From positions 10,334,001 to 10,398,000 of the forward strand of contig NC_088356.1 of assembly GCF_036884655.1 (NCBI RefSeq): a stretch of 64,000 bases of DNA, given 5' to 3'. Positions 11,001 to 24,791 of the stretch are shown here, in pieces. Made by a program: the position numbers and the translations under genes. A model generated the notes under the pieces. It saw nothing but the letters and a program-made list of their open reading frames with translations, was not told the DNA's origin and ran no database searches. The DNA is from Musa acuminata AAA Group (lineage: Eukaryota; Streptophyta; Magnoliopsida; Zingiberales; Musaceae). Each line of letters starts with the position of its first letter. The first letter of the stretch is position 1.

Positions 11001-14000
11001 CGCTATTCAATCTTATGTGTCCTACAAGATGACATCTTTAAAAGAAGACAAGAAGCATCCACATGCCGACAAGGAACTAACTTCAATTACCTGATCTTGC
11101 TTTCAAATACTAAAATAATAGCTCCTTTATATTTTCAAATTTTAAATTACAATCCCTTGACTAAGTAGGTTACATATTACAAATTTTCTAGTGCGCTAAG
11201 TTATTCTTAGGTAGTACATCCATGAAAAAGAATTGATAGTCATGAATAACATACTTGTATAGACTTTTGAGGTATTTGTCATATATGAAAAAATGCATTT
11301 GGCCCCCTGATGAGCAAGTCAATGCGTCAAACAAGTTGTGCACAGTTATTGAGTCAGCAATGGCAGGACAGGCAGGAGCTATTCGTGCAAAAGCTTTCAA
11401 TCCAACAGTCTTCCTTTCATCTACCTGACTTACACAAGAAAAAAAACTAAAGCACTATGGAGTATAAGAAAACATAATCAATGGTAACACACCTGAGCAG
11501 CCAGACATGAAGAACTAATGTAAAAAAATGATACCCCATGCTCTTCTTCAACTACCAGATGGTCACAAGTATTAGATTCCTGTTACAAGAATGAGATTAG
11601 CAATTGAGTACAAAATATGAAAATATTAACTAAAAACCATACACATAACTTTGGACGTTTGTCTTAGAGTGGCTAAATAGCATTTTGAAATAGTATGGTT
11701 TTCTATCGAGAATTTAAGTCAATTGGTGAGTTTCTTGCTGGTTCATGCCAGCACATCATGTGATAATCAACACAAGGCAGCAAAGGGGGGCACATGCATT
11801 TTCCAGTCAACTAATTTGTCAATTTGCCCTAGTCACACACTAATGTGTGGCTGCCAGCAAATGCAATACTAGGACAAATAACAACAGGAAATTACAATGA
11901 AACATCACAATACGACTGACATAACCTTAAGAGACAAAAGAAAATGATACATCAACAACTCAAGTTCTTACAAATGTAAACTTAAAGATCTCATATGTCT
12001 CACTTTGGGTATGGATTCGCTGCATGCTCCAGGGGACTCCCAAGCCAGCATCATGTCAAAAGTTAACTGGCGGAACTCCTTATTGGCCAAATAATCTGGA
12101 TTCTTGATCACCGCATGAAAAGTTCTGAAACAGCAATATTCAAATAGGTCTCTTGCATATGTAGTAGGAAGTTTGACACGATCAGGAAATTCGGTCTCAA
12201 AAGATTGTTGCAATTTGTCCCTTGAAATGTGAAGAATCCTGCAGTTGCAAGGACCATTAGGTGCTTGCTGTTGTTTACATCCAAGCAACAGATCAACGAT
12301 ATTGATTTACACAATAACTAATACAACAAGACCGACATCCCACAGTGGGTCATATGACCCATAAGTTAATGCTGCCAATGAGTCAGATCCGATATAGTTG
12401 CAATGGATGGTGCAGGAATTAAGGGCTACGCTGAACCAACCTCCGACAGATTAAGAAATGTTGGCCCCTGTTCAACCAATATAGCTAATAGGTCAGCTCG
12501 GGTCACCTGAGCTGATCACGGTTGAATAGGGATGGCAGTGTAAGGTAAGCTATTCTTTCCTGTCTAAAAAAAGCATGAGCCAGGTCAAGCCATGTTGCTC
12601 CATATTATTAGAGAAATATATGCTTGACCTGATCCCAACCTAACGAATAAAGAATACTTGACTCAGAGCTCAATCCATGAAACCCATGCATCATCTTAAA
12701 TTGATCAGGTTTACTTGAAGGATTCTAGTCAAGATCGCTGGGTCTACAACAAAAGGTAAGTAGAAACTGATCCAACACAGGGACATGCACAATGATCAAG
12801 AGACATCCACCAAAAACAGACTTCCAATCAACTGGAATTTAACCATGTATTCTTCCACATTTCCTACTCAAATGCACCATTTAAGGTGGATTAGAGCCAT
12901 AACAAATAATATTCTTCATATGACTAAAACTTCTTTCAGGCATCAGAACTTAGATAAGCATGTAGGAAAATCCTCACCACATTTGCCAGACACTAAAAGG
13001 AGGCCACATGCACTGGGCCACACCTTTTCATCCGAAAGTTTCCCACAGATATCCACTTTGGGGCACAGTTCAACACTAAGTAGACTCCGGATGATAGGTT
13101 ATCGTGGGAAGTCTAAAATTAGGGGGAGATGACAAACTGTGGTGTGGCAAACAGTGTCTATCCCAAGGAGGGCACACATAATTGAAAGATACAAGTCAAC
13201 ACAACCCTCAATCTGAAAGAAATGTAATCAATGGCGATTCAATGAGAACTTCCTCTTTTTATGGTCAAAGGAATCAGTCCTATCACATCTATGCTCCTGT
13301 GAAAGGTACTCAGGTGCATGTAACTTGAAGATAATTACATTCATAGGATAATCACATTCATAAAATTGTGAAGCCTAATTGTCCTGAAACAAAGAACGGA
13401 TGTCATGAGTACTTCACCTTCTGGAAATGACAACCTTCATTCAGTAGAAGGGGAATAAGTTCTCATAGCATAGTGGAGATGGAAGTCTTTGAGTGGATGT
13501 ATGTTTATAGCACCTATTATTTCAGATGATACTGGAAATGATGATGGACAAGTTTAGCGGTCTGCCTTACAAAAAGCAAACCACAAATGTGATATAGATA
13601 ATGACACATCTACTTACAGGCCAAAGAAGTTCAAGATTTCACTAGGACATGTTGGAAGAAAGTTAATTACAACGAGACAGAGCACACAAGATTGCTTCAG
13701 ATCTTGCGTTCAAAGATCATATTATTTGACTAATTTATCGCAATGATGCATGCCTGCTATGAGGAATATAATGGCCAGATTTAGGGAGATGGATGAGAGC
13801 ATCATAAGAAGAGGGAACTGTATAGTGCTATTCATCGTACACAAGTAATGGTTCGAGACAACAGTTTCTGAACTTCTCAATTTTTTCCCGTCGCCATTCT
13901 GACAATGCTAGAAGAATCGAAATCAAACCACATCTACTTACAGGCCAAAGAAGTTCAAGATTTCACTAGGACATGTTGGAAGAAAGTTTATTACAACTAG

Positions 14001-14736
14001 ACAGAGCACACAAGATTGCTTCAGATCTTGCATTCAAAGATCATATTATTTGATTAATTTATCGCAACGATGCATGCCTGCTATGAGGAATATAATGGCC
14101 AAATTTAGGGATATGGACGAGAGCATCGTAAGAAGAGGGAACTGTATAATGCTATTCATCGTACACAAGTAATGGTTCGAGACAACAGTTTCTGAACTTC
14201 TTCTCAATTTTTTCCCGTCGCCATTCTGACAATGCAAGAAGAATCGAAATCATATACATACAATACTTGTCAAAACAAGCAAGTTTTTGATCCTTACCCT
14301 GAAAGAAATCAAGTTTTACAGAGAGGGAGGGGAGGAGATCATCACAAGATTTGGTAAAATTTGCCGAAACAAGAAATTTCTTGATTGTTCCCTTCAAGAA
14401 AGCAAGTTCAGCGGGACGAGGAAAACGAGCGAGTTCTCGATTCTTCCCTTGCAAGAAAGGGAGTTCGATCGAGATGGTGAGGACGGAGATCCTTCGTCGC
14501 GCAAGCAACGAGGATAAACCAGAGTGTTCTTGATTCTTCCGTCAAAGAAAGCAAGCTCTCGATTCTTACCTGGAACAGCGGGCGACGACGCAGTTAGCGA
14601 AGGAGGAGAGCTGGGGGATGGGGTTGCCGACGTCCTCCGCTACCCCGGTGCGCTTCCGACGCCGGCCGCTGAAGATGGACTTGAGGGTGTTCTCCCGCAA
14701 GATGCTTTCGAAGAAGATGTCCTTTCCCTTCGCCAT
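8100..14736 (-). CDS. DUF639 family protein (728 aa, ten exons)
   Basis: Ten exons read on the minus strand: 14736-14570, 12238-12004, 11579-11493, 11424-11255, 10736-10594, 10510-10336, 10250-9650, 8850-8738, 8666-8423, 8351-8100. Their summed length is 2187 nt, in frame, with GT-AG introns, giving 728 residues, usual for plant DUF639 proteins. Recognisable blocks include AFARIAPACPAIADSITVHN, RLTLTTHALYFESLGVGYDK, LTGPLGARLFDKAVMYKS and LSKAILGIFRYRALKEAF. The C terminus has two or three hydrophobic segments: around NLYVVYRGWVRYVLSCISLS and TLIVAATLVAIVPFVHLMVL, the latter followed by a basic tail. This suggests a membrane-anchored protein with a large N-terminal cytosolic part. Function is unknown; the family is conserved across land plants. 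Start Met at 14736 begins MAKGKDIFFESILREN. Intron 1 (2.3 kb) holds a tandem duplication. Confidence 0.92.
13605..14252. repeat. two-copy tandem duplication (about 324 bp unit) in DUF639 intron 1
   Basis: The segment starting CACATCTACTTACAGGCC at 13605 is repeated from 13929, reaching about 14252. The copies differ by scattered substitutions and a 3-base TTC insertion in the second copy, so similarity is well above 90 percent by eye. No coding signal. Confidence 0.85.
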
Positions 14737-14762
14737 GTGGCCTCCGATCTCTAATCCAGCGG

Positions 14763-14764
<2 letters not shown>

Positions 14765-14808
<44 letters not shown>

Positions 14809-14847
14809 TCTTCTTCTTCTTCTTTTTCTTCTTCTTCTTCTTCTTTT
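14765..14847. repeat. (CT)n(CTT)n microsatellite in the DUF639 5' leader
   Basis: About 40 bp of CT dinucleotides followed by about 40 bp of CTT/TTC trinucleotides. On the DUF639 strand it is a GAA/GA purine tract starting about 30 bp upstream of the start codon, so it lies in the leader or core promoter. Confidence 0.9.
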
Positions 14848-15025
14848 ATTGCATTGGGGTTTACCTCCGTTTCTTAATCTCCCGCTCTTCGTCAAGAAGA
14901 GGAGGAAACCGCAATCCTCTCTCTCTCTCTCTCTCTTCTTCTACTTCTATTGCGTTAGGGATTGCCTCAGCTTCTTGATCTCGCGTTTCTTCGTCAAGAA
15001 GAGGAGGAAACCGCAACCCTCTCCG
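14837..15025. repeat. about 102-bp tandem duplication in the divergent promoter
   Basis: CGTCAAGAAGAGGAGGAAAC occurs at 14890 and again at 14992. The flanking TTCTATTGC(A/G)TT and CCGCAA(T/C)CCTCT are also repeated, with a CT microsatellite inside the first copy. It belongs to the region upstream of the DUF639 start. Confidence 0.7.
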
Positions 15026-15441
15026 AGTGCTACGGCGTTTCGATACGAAGAACGCTTCGTCCGCGCACTACGGTCGGAAACGCACGTGCAGGTCGTTGGT
15101 ATCATCGGCGTGACAATGATGTACCGTTCAAAGGTGGTGCACGCACGAATCACGTGGGATGAGTGGAGTGAGATTGATTTCCAATCAGCAGACAGGTAGG
15201 CATGATGGGGACTGGCTGATGCTTAGTGAGAGAATAATGAAAGTATACTGATCAGGTTTGACCGAGTCGTTGACAAAACGGAAGGAGGAGATCAAGTTGG
15301 GCCGAGAAGAGACCACGTTTAGCCCGCACCAGTTTCCGTTCGTCTTCTAGGGCTTTCTCCGTTCCCTCGATCGTTTTGTTGTTTCGCCGGAGGCGGAGGC
15401 TTTGGAAATCTAGGGTTTCTCTTCGCCGGTGATCGAAAGCC

Positions 15442-17364
15442 ATGGCGGGAAAGGAAGTGCGGGAGTACACCAACCTCAGCGACCCCAAAGGTATTGCTGC
15501 AGGCGAACTCCTTGACCTTCTCGTTGCGGCTGTTGCTGCTGTTTTCGTCGTGAGACGCGATAACTGCAATCCTAGTAATGATTCGCAGATCGGAAATGGG
15601 GGAAAGGGAAAGACAAGATCGACGACGAGGACGTCACCTTCCAACGGATGGTGGCTAAGGTTAGCCGATCGGCCCTTCTATGGGTCATTGCTCCTGTGAT
15701 TTGTTCCAAGTAGCTTTATTTCATAGAAAAAAAAAGAAGTCTTTTAATCTTTCTTTTTCTGAGTTTCGAGTAATATATGTTGGTCGTTAGAATTATGGAA
15801 TGCAAGATTTCTTGGACTCTTAACTGGCTGGCGTTGGTTGCCATTGCAAAGTTCAACTGATTGAATCAGATAAACAGGGCATGGAGATTATCCTGTGCCA
15901 TACTGGTGCTGTAATTTTAGATGTGATCTCATGGGGAATAGAATATGATTTACATCCAAGGTTTTCTGATTCATCAATCTTAGTAATAAAGACAACTATA
16001 ATTTGAATTGCATATGAGCTAGAAAAGTTCACTCATTTCTTGTTCGAATTCATGTGTACGACATAATATCACTCAATTAGGCATATTAGATTAATGATGC
16101 AAAACTTTTTGGAGTGTTTCACCTTTTTAGTGTGAAACACTATAATTTTCTAGTTTAGCATTTATTCTCTTTTTTTTTTTCAACACATCGAATTACTTTA
16201 TATGCTGAAAATTATTCCCTTGCAACCACAAAAAGAGCAGTGACTATTTGAGAAAAACTTGCACTGGCTGAACGTAATTCAGCTTCAATGATGCCCTGCA
16301 GATGCTGATATACTGATGTTTAGAAGGAGTACATGTCTGTATGGCTGATTGAAAGTATTTTGCTTATAACTTGATAATATGGCATAGCTGACCATTTTCT
16401 TGTGAACTGATGTGACTTCATTGAGGTTAACTATTCATTCATTCATTCAGGCATGCGTGTTGGAAACATTTTCTATGTTAGTGTTCTGATAACGTGCCCC
16501 GGCAGGGATATTGGCTTCTCCTGTTGGGCGGTTGATGCTAGCAGATGCAGGAAGTTGCCGGTGAACGTGGAGGCTACCTTCATGGGCGAGGCGGTACTTG
16601 ATTTTCTTTTTCGCAGCAATGTTATATACTTTCATGATATGGTTAACTTTGTGGTGGTTCGCTCTCAGCTTTGGACAGTGATGACTTGCTATATCTTAAA
16701 GAACAAATGGAAGCCGAGGAAGATGCCGAGCGTCTTCTACGGCGCACTGAAAAACGGGCATTTGCTGCATTTAAGATATCCTCATGGGAACGAGTTGCAT
16801 GTGTTGACATATAGCTATTTCTGCATCATTTTTTGTCTTTTTTCTCATTTGTATATTTTAATTTCCATGACTCTGACTACAAAGCTGCAAGTTTGGCGGA
16901 CTCCTCACCTGCACCTTTGCCCCTGCCACTTCGGGTTGAACCGAAGCCAAAGAGTGGCATAAGGTAATGTTGGATTTAGTTACAGGCTTATTATTACTAT
17001 ACAAGAAACATGATTTGTTATTTCTTTGATGGGCAGGCAGCAAGATCTCTTGAAAAACATCATTGGAATCAAACCTAAGCGGCAGAAGGTTTCGAGCCCT
17101 GGTTCTTTGCAACCTGAGCATTCCACCCAATCTTTCCCTGGAAGAGTTGCGTCACCTGCAGACAGTGAAGGAAAGCTTGGGAAGAATCTATCTCCCACGA
17201 GGCCATGCGAAACACAGAAAAGTTCATGCTTGGTGGCTGCCGTTGGGGTGCACAAGAAACAGGAAGAGCAGGAGGGTAAAGATCCTTCCATGAAATCAAA
17301 GGGTGCAGAGGATGCAGTTAAAAGTTTGCTAGGTTTAGCTTATGAAAGTTCCGATGACGAATGA
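15442..17364 (+). CDS. conserved plant protein, FAM192A/PIP30-like layout (228 aa, six exons, one AT-AC intron)
   Basis: Exons 15442-15490, 15589-15659, 16545-16593, 16669-16775, 16881-16963 and 17037-17364 keep frame and give 228 residues. The N-terminal half has acidic, charged helices: DKIDDEDVTFQRMVAKMQEV, then GERGGYLHGRGALDSDDLLY, then a Glu/Arg-rich helix ending RRTEKRAFAAFKK. It is followed by a proline-rich stretch (PAPLPLPLRVEPKPKSG), a basic patch QQDLLKNIIGIKPKRQK, and an acidic tail SLLGLAYESSDDE. This order (charged coiled-coil, KxKRQK patch, SSDDE tail) resembles the nuclear FAM192A/PIP30/Fyv6 family linked to the proteasome activator PA28-gamma and, in yeast, to splicing. I am not sure of that assignment; a plant-specific nuclear protein is the alternative. 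Intron 4 is AT-AC (separate entry). Confidence 0.8.
16113..16141. repeat. perfect 10-bp inverted repeat (hairpin)
   Basis: AGTGTTTCAC, a 9-base loop, then GTGAAACACT, inside intron 2 of the 228-aa protein gene. No wider structure or conserved neighbour, so significance is unknown. Confidence 0.6.
16776..16880 (+). other. U12-type AT-AC intron
   Basis: The exon 4 frame ends ...GCATTTAAG and the next homologous codons begin AAAGCTGCAAG at 16881. The 105-bp intron between starts ATATCCTC, one base from the U12 5' consensus ATATCCTT, and ends CTGACTAC. A branch-site match TTCCATGAC (consensus TTCCTTRAC) lies at 16863-16871, its adenosine 10 nt before the intron end, inside the usual U12 window. 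No GT donor at this place keeps the frame; without splicing the frame runs into a stop soon after. Confidence 0.88.
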
Positions 17365-18160
17365 CCAGAGAAAAAATATGCATGCAATTTTGTTGCATCT
17401 CATAAAATTTTAGGCTGTTTGTTTTTCAGTTTTAAACCTTGTTGACCTATTTATGTAATGTGAGGAATGTTGGTGGTAAATAGGAGACTGCTTTTCTCAA
17501 AAAATTATTCCTCTTTTCCTCAAACATCATATTTTATTTGATGAACAAAAAGTTATGGCTCCATACATGGCCAATTCTTTTCCCATATATTAGTAATTCT
17601 ATCATTATTTATTTGCTCTTTGCTTCCTCTTCCAAGTTGTGACCAAAATCACATCATCATGGATGATTTTTGTTTGATAATGGGCATTTATTTTGCTATA
17701 TATCAGTAATTTCTAACATTACTTGCTCTTTAAACCCCCAATGCCGGCCATGATTTCAATAGCATCTAATAATTATGCTTGAGCGTGTGAGTTAATTGGT
17801 ACAGCCGTGCCCCATCACATCTCTAACGCATTAGAGAGCAATACCTCTAAAAAGTTGGATGAAACTTAACTTAAAAGATAAACCAAAAATAATATTTTTA
17901 TATGTTTAAACTAAAACTAATAAATAATAAATGATGATTAGATTAATCAGTTCAGAGCCTCCACCGTTTAAGAATACGGAACAACCCAACAGATTCGGAA
18001 GATTAACCTAAGCACAAAAATTCTAAATCAGAGCAAAATTATGGTCACGACTAGACAGTTTAATCATATACTGATCAAACACTTACTACACAGTCGGTAG
18101 ATAATTATACCAAGAAGTAGATCCCACGAGATAAAGCAGTAAACTTACATGCTTATTAAC
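17365..18160. other. intergenic region between convergent genes
   Basis: 3' flanks of the 228-aa protein gene (+) and pyruvate kinase gene (-). AT-rich, no coding signal or clear repeat. Confidence 0.6.
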
Positions 18161-21100
18161 TCACTTCACCATACAGATCTTTACGACAGATCCGATGCCA
18201 ATGCGGTGCAGTACTACGACAGCATCTCCTGGCTTGCATAGCCCTTTTCGAACTGCCGACTTCATTGCGGCCTCCAGGATCACCTCCGTCGACTCAGCAT
18301 CCGTTGCTTTGGCTGAGCCCTCAGCGAGCACAGGGATCAACCCTCGGTATACCAGATTGTGCCTTGCAGGTCTCTCATCACTGATTGTCCAATCAAATGA
18401 ATCAGTTGTCAGCACCGGAACAACCACAGAGAGGATCGGGACTGCTGGCCGGTATTTGGCAACCAGCTTAGCAGTGGTTCCACCACGTGTCAAGACCACT
18501 ATGAGCACTGCATTCGCCTTGTTTGCTATGCGAACAGCTGAGGATGCAAGGCTCTCCAATGGGCTCATTGGCAGAGGAGTGGTCCTTATCATCTCCTTGA
18601 AGATGGCACCATAATCAAGGGATGACTCTGCTTCGATACAAATTCGAGCCATAATCTTCACTGCAAGCTCAGGGTATGCTCCGGCAGCACTCTCGCCACT
18701 GAGCATGACACAGTCAGTTCCATCGAGAACAGCATTGGCCACATCGGTTGCCTCTGCACGTGTTGGGGGAGGAGACTTGATCATGGATTCGAGCATCTGG
18801 GTGGCTGTAACAACAGGTTTGCCCAAAAGGTTGCACTTGTAGATCATCATCTTTTGAGCAAGAAAAATCTTCTCAACTGGGATCTCCATTCCAAGATCAC
18901 CTCGGGCAACCATGAAAGAATCAGTTTCCTTGAGGACTTCGTCAAAGTTTATCACACCCTCCTGGTTCTCGATCTTCATGACCAACATCAAAAGTTCAAA
19001 CAAACAACATATGAAACGAAAAACATATTCACAAATAAAAGTCAAAACAAGTCAATTGCATCACTAGCAAGGTGAAATATTTTTTTTTTCAGAAGATAGA
19101 TATCATTATCTTGAAGACGGGGACTCATGCTATATAATAAAAGGGCAAACAACTGTCATGACCTGATATTTATAAAAGCCATCATATCATAGATTGTTGA
19201 ATTTCATCGTTGTTCATCTATACAATGTAGAACTTTTAATCAGATGGACAACAATTGTTTTAAAATTCTTCAATTATAATCATGGTGTTTGGCTAGTAAA
19301 AGTCATCGCACCTCTTAAAAGAAATAAATAAAAAAGAACAATCATCATATCTCATTATAACATGGTATAAACCTGTGATTACCTGAATAATGCAACCATT
19401 AGTAGCAAAGTCATAATAAGTGTTCTAGTGTTTTAATATAAGTTTTCTCTTTTTTGGTTAAAAAAAAAAGTAGCAAAATTACATTGAAAGGAGGGCTCGC
19501 ATGAATCTGTTATAACTAACCATTATAATGACTTGTTATGGTTTTAAACATGTCCATTATACTCGTTATAACAGATTATGACAGTTCCATCATAGCAAGC
19601 ATGATTGACTATTAACTGTGAGTATAAAAACACATGTAAAGCTATATAAATGTGTTATGCTAGCAAAAAGAATAACCAACCTTCGACATCAGCTGTATAC
19701 GTTTTGCATGAGGGCCAAGAACCTTCCGTACATGAACAAGATCAGATCCTTTGCGGACGAAAGAGAGGGCAATCATATCAATTTCATTTGGCACACCCCA
19801 CCCCAGAATGTCTTCCATATCCTTTTCTGTCAACGTGGGGAGATCCACAATGACACCCGGGAGATTGACATTCTTTCTCTCACCTAAAACTGCAGTATTT
19901 TCGCAACGGCATCTCACTGTTCCACCCTCTGGGTCACATGACAGGACAGTCAAGGTTATGGTACCATCAGCACACAGTATGGTGTTTCCAGGTTTTAGAT
20001 CGACAGGAAGTTTCTTGTAGCTCATAGTAATCATGTTCTCGTCACCCTTTAAGTTGTAATCAGTGTTAATGGTAATTTCTTGACCCTCTGTCAGTTTGAT
20101 AGGCTTCCCATCCTTCAGAAAACCAGTTCGAATCTCAGGCCCCTAGCAAATTACAAGGAACAGTGTGAGCAAAGAAGGCACGGGCAACAAAGACATATGT
20201 CAACAGGAGGCAAAGTTGGTGATCACATAAACATATGTCAACACTCAACAGTATACAAAGATATGGTGGATGTTCAAATATTTAGCACAGCAACCTACTG
20301 TTTTATCTGCTCAGTAATTTTCTCAAGAGCATAAGTTCAACGGTCCTCAAAACAACCAATACTTGTCAAGACATATATTTAATGTCGATAATCGAATTAC
20401 TCTGACAAAAAAAAAAGCAAGAAATCAATCAGGAACCATTAATAACAACATCTACAAGGTTTGGGATCACAATTTAAATAGTAGGACTGGCGCTAAATTG
20501 CAATTGGGAAAATATCATCTATTTCAAATTTCTTATGATTTCTTCTCAATTCTTTATAAGTTCCAGAAAAATATGGAAAGTGTAGAAAGATGAGGAGATG
20601 AAAAACAGTAATTGAAATTGGAAATGTATCATCTCATGCATCTCTTCCGTTTCATCTATTTTGTCTGGATCCACAAACATGAAACAAGCATCAATTTCGA
20701 GTACCTACTCAACACGCACATATGGAACAGACAAGTATATCAAACAAGTATCTAATGTTAAGTTCCGATTGTTCTTCAAATTGAAAGCATGTAAGAAGAT
20801 TTTTCTTATGCCTCATGGGTTTATGATCATATCCCTAGTTGATCTCTCTCTACATGCATTGATATACATACGTAAATACATGTGCATACAAGAATGCCAT
20901 CTGCACGTGAATAGAGGTAGTGTGTGTCACTTTATATACATATATATGAGCATGCATACAGAGGCAAAGGGTAATTGATTAGTACAGAGATGTTGCCTCT
21001 ACCAACATAAGCCAACATAGGGCAGTACCAAAAATATAACAAAACCAGAAAAAAAGTTAATTATGTCACAAACATCATTTTAGCATATGATATATAATGT

Positions 21101-23015
21101 ACGAGAATAAATGACAGCATGTGAGACGGGCAAACATACCCCCGTAAAATGAAATAAAAGAATATAGTATTTCCACCCTGTAACCATCGACATCAACCTA
21201 GTAGAATCTTGCTGGAAAATGATCTCCATTTTATGATTGGAGGAACAAGAATTTATTTTTACTTGCAATTAGAGACCATATTACACCATAACATGTGCTT
21301 CCATACCTCGATGTACAATCAAATCATGATTGGTAGAACTTAAATGGACTGGAATGCCTAGGTTTTACCATGGTAGAGGGAACTGATTGAAGGTTTACCA
21401 TGAACAGACTGACTGTTCTAAGCCAACAGGTCAAATAAACTGCCAAATTGACTATAATTTGTGCAGAGACATTAATGACAAAACAAAATTAAATCTAATG
21501 TTGCCATTCAAAATACAAAAAATGCAACTTCTGATCTTATGATCTTGTCTAGCCTAGGCTTGATGAGATTACCAGGATGTTTGAGGTAAGCATGATATTA
21601 TTAGTCATAAAACCTTAACCAAATAACCATATCAGGATCTTCCAAATACGGATAGTGATCATAACTGAATAATGGAAGGTAAACAACCTCAAGTCCAAGG
21701 CAATCTCAAACAGCATGACAAAAGAACAAGAGCAAGATAATCAAGAAAAAAAGATAACATGTTGCTTCACAGAACAAGCACAGTAGCTTTTAACAGGAAG
21801 CTTAAACTTAATTTTTCTTAGAAAAGATACAATGTTATACTGGACTTCTGTCTGATTGACAATGGAATTATGATTGACAACAACAACAAGATGCCACTTA
21901 ATAAGTGATAAAACCTTCTGTTTGACCTGTGCAAATGAGAAGAAAGAAAGAAAGAGAAACATAGTATAACAAGAACTTGATGTCTGGTATACAAAAGAAG
22001 CAACAGTTCTCAGATTTTGGCAATGCATACTAAGGTTCACATGGAAAGTACAGTAGACGATCAAAGTTGAATGCCTCAGGGTGGCCACTGAAGGTACACA
22101 GGAAGTGATGGGATGACTTGTGGTATCCTATACTGACAGCATAATGATGCATTACGTACGGGGCTCAACATAAATCAACGTAGGTGCTAATTGGTGTATG
22201 GCCAATAAAACAGGCAGCAACACTATACATAGATGCTAAAGTTGTTCCAGGGGTCCTGTTCAATATAAATCATGAAAAGCAAAAGGCTCAAGGTTCATAA
22301 CTTGCTTTCTTCTTTGTATTTATAGAGTTGGCTTGACATGGTGCAAGACAATTAATGAAAAGGGCATAGCACAAGTATTGATCAAACACCAACCGAAATA
22401 AAGAAGGGCACATGTAAGATTCAAAATCTCATGACCAGCTTTAATACCATGAAAAAGATCTCGATAAGTTTACCAACAACCCCAAAATTTGAAGTTGTAG
22501 GAAAGTACCTGATATATTTATAAGCTTTAATACCCTCAAAAGAAAAAGAAAAAGCCCCACAGGTATATCATAAAGAACTAGCAACCATTCGGAGCAGACA
22601 GAGGCTAAAAATAGGGATGTTTTTTAAAAGATACAAAATTTACAGTATCCCTCCACACCAAACTCACAAGCAAGGCATAGCCACGACACTAATCACACAA
22701 GAAGAGCCAATCGAAAGCAATAAAGAAGGGTAGGAGGGGAAAGCAATAAAGAAGCACCTTGGTGTCGAGCATGACGGCACAGAGGATCTGGGTGTTGTGC
22801 ATGGCGACGCCGAGATTGTCGAGGGTCTCCTGGTGGTACTCGTGGGTGCCATGGGAGAAATTGAAGCGGGCAACGTTCATCCCCGCCCGAAGCAGCTTCT
22901 CCAGCATCGGCACCGACCGCGACGCGGGTCCCAGAGTGCACACGATCTTCGTCTTGGGCACCCGCCCGTCGTTGGGCAGCTCCCTCAGCAACCCCTCGAT
23001 GTCGATGTTCGCCAT
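18161..23015 (-). CDS. cytosolic pyruvate kinase (510 aa, three coding exons)
   Basis: Minus-strand exons 23015-22758, 20142-19681 and 18973-18161 give 86+154+270 = 510 residues, the usual size of plant cytosolic isozymes. The enzyme transfers phosphate from phosphoenolpyruvate to ADP, ending glycolysis. The N-terminal block has [14 protein letters not shown] and [20 protein letters not shown]; then [12 protein letters not shown] across intron 1. The PK active-site signature [13 protein letters not shown] spans intron 2 and includes the catalytic lysine; it is followed by [40 protein letters not shown] and a C-terminal allosteric-type domain complete it. No plastid transit peptide precedes [10 protein letters not shown], which supports cytosolic location. 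Intron 1 is 2.6 kb. A 5'UTR intron is likely. No disabling change is seen. Confidence 0.96.
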
Positions 23016-23058
23016 CCCTTCTCTCCTCCCCTCCAGCAGCGAAAACCCTAGCTGCCTC

Positions 23059-23174
23059 CTACAAATAAACCATAACACCATAAAAAGAAGCAACGATAAA
23101 CGCGAAAGGAAAAGAGATCTGGATACTTCAACGGAGAAGAACAAGAGCAAGCTATCCGGTTGATCGATCGATAC
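23059..23174 (-). other. 5'UTR intron of the pyruvate kinase gene
   Basis: On the minus strand TTTTTAG|GTATCG at 23175/23174 is a good donor and TTTATTTGTAG|GAGG at 23059/23058 a good acceptor, about 43 bp upstream of the start codon. Leader introns at this place are common in highly expressed plant housekeeping genes. cDNA would decide. Confidence 0.55.
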
Positions 23175-23335
23175 CTAAAAATAGCTTCTCTTTCTCGTCC
23201 GCCTCCGAAGTGTCGAACACTTTCCCTTCGGTGCTCAAGCGAGGAGGTGGTGGCTGCCACCGACAAGAGCCGATAAGATGGGGTTTAGGGAGCGGAGATC
23301 GGAGTGAGGTGGCAAAGCGTTACCAATATGTTTTA

Positions 23336-24689
<1,354 letters not shown>

Positions 24690-24745
24690 AAAAGAGACCC
24701 AAGAGGGTGAGAAGAAATGAGTCACTAATTTTTTATTATAGTGAG

Positions 24746-24791
<46 letters not shown>

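Larger units (their letters stand above)
14737..15441. promoter_or_regulatory. shared upstream region of two divergent genes
   Basis: About 705 bp separate the start codons of the DUF639 gene (-) and the 228-aa protein gene (+). It contains CT/CTT tracts and a tandem duplication near the DUF639 side and a pyrimidine-rich leader with AGGGTTT-type motifs (15345-15440) on the other side. I see no clear TATA box for either gene, so both may use TATA-less promoters. Confidence 0.5.

Noticed and set aside
14618..15199. 193-codon plus-strand frame across the DUF639 start region
   Set aside because: It is antisense to DUF639 exon 1 and reads through CT and CTT microsatellites as poly-Ser/Leu, an artefact of low complexity.
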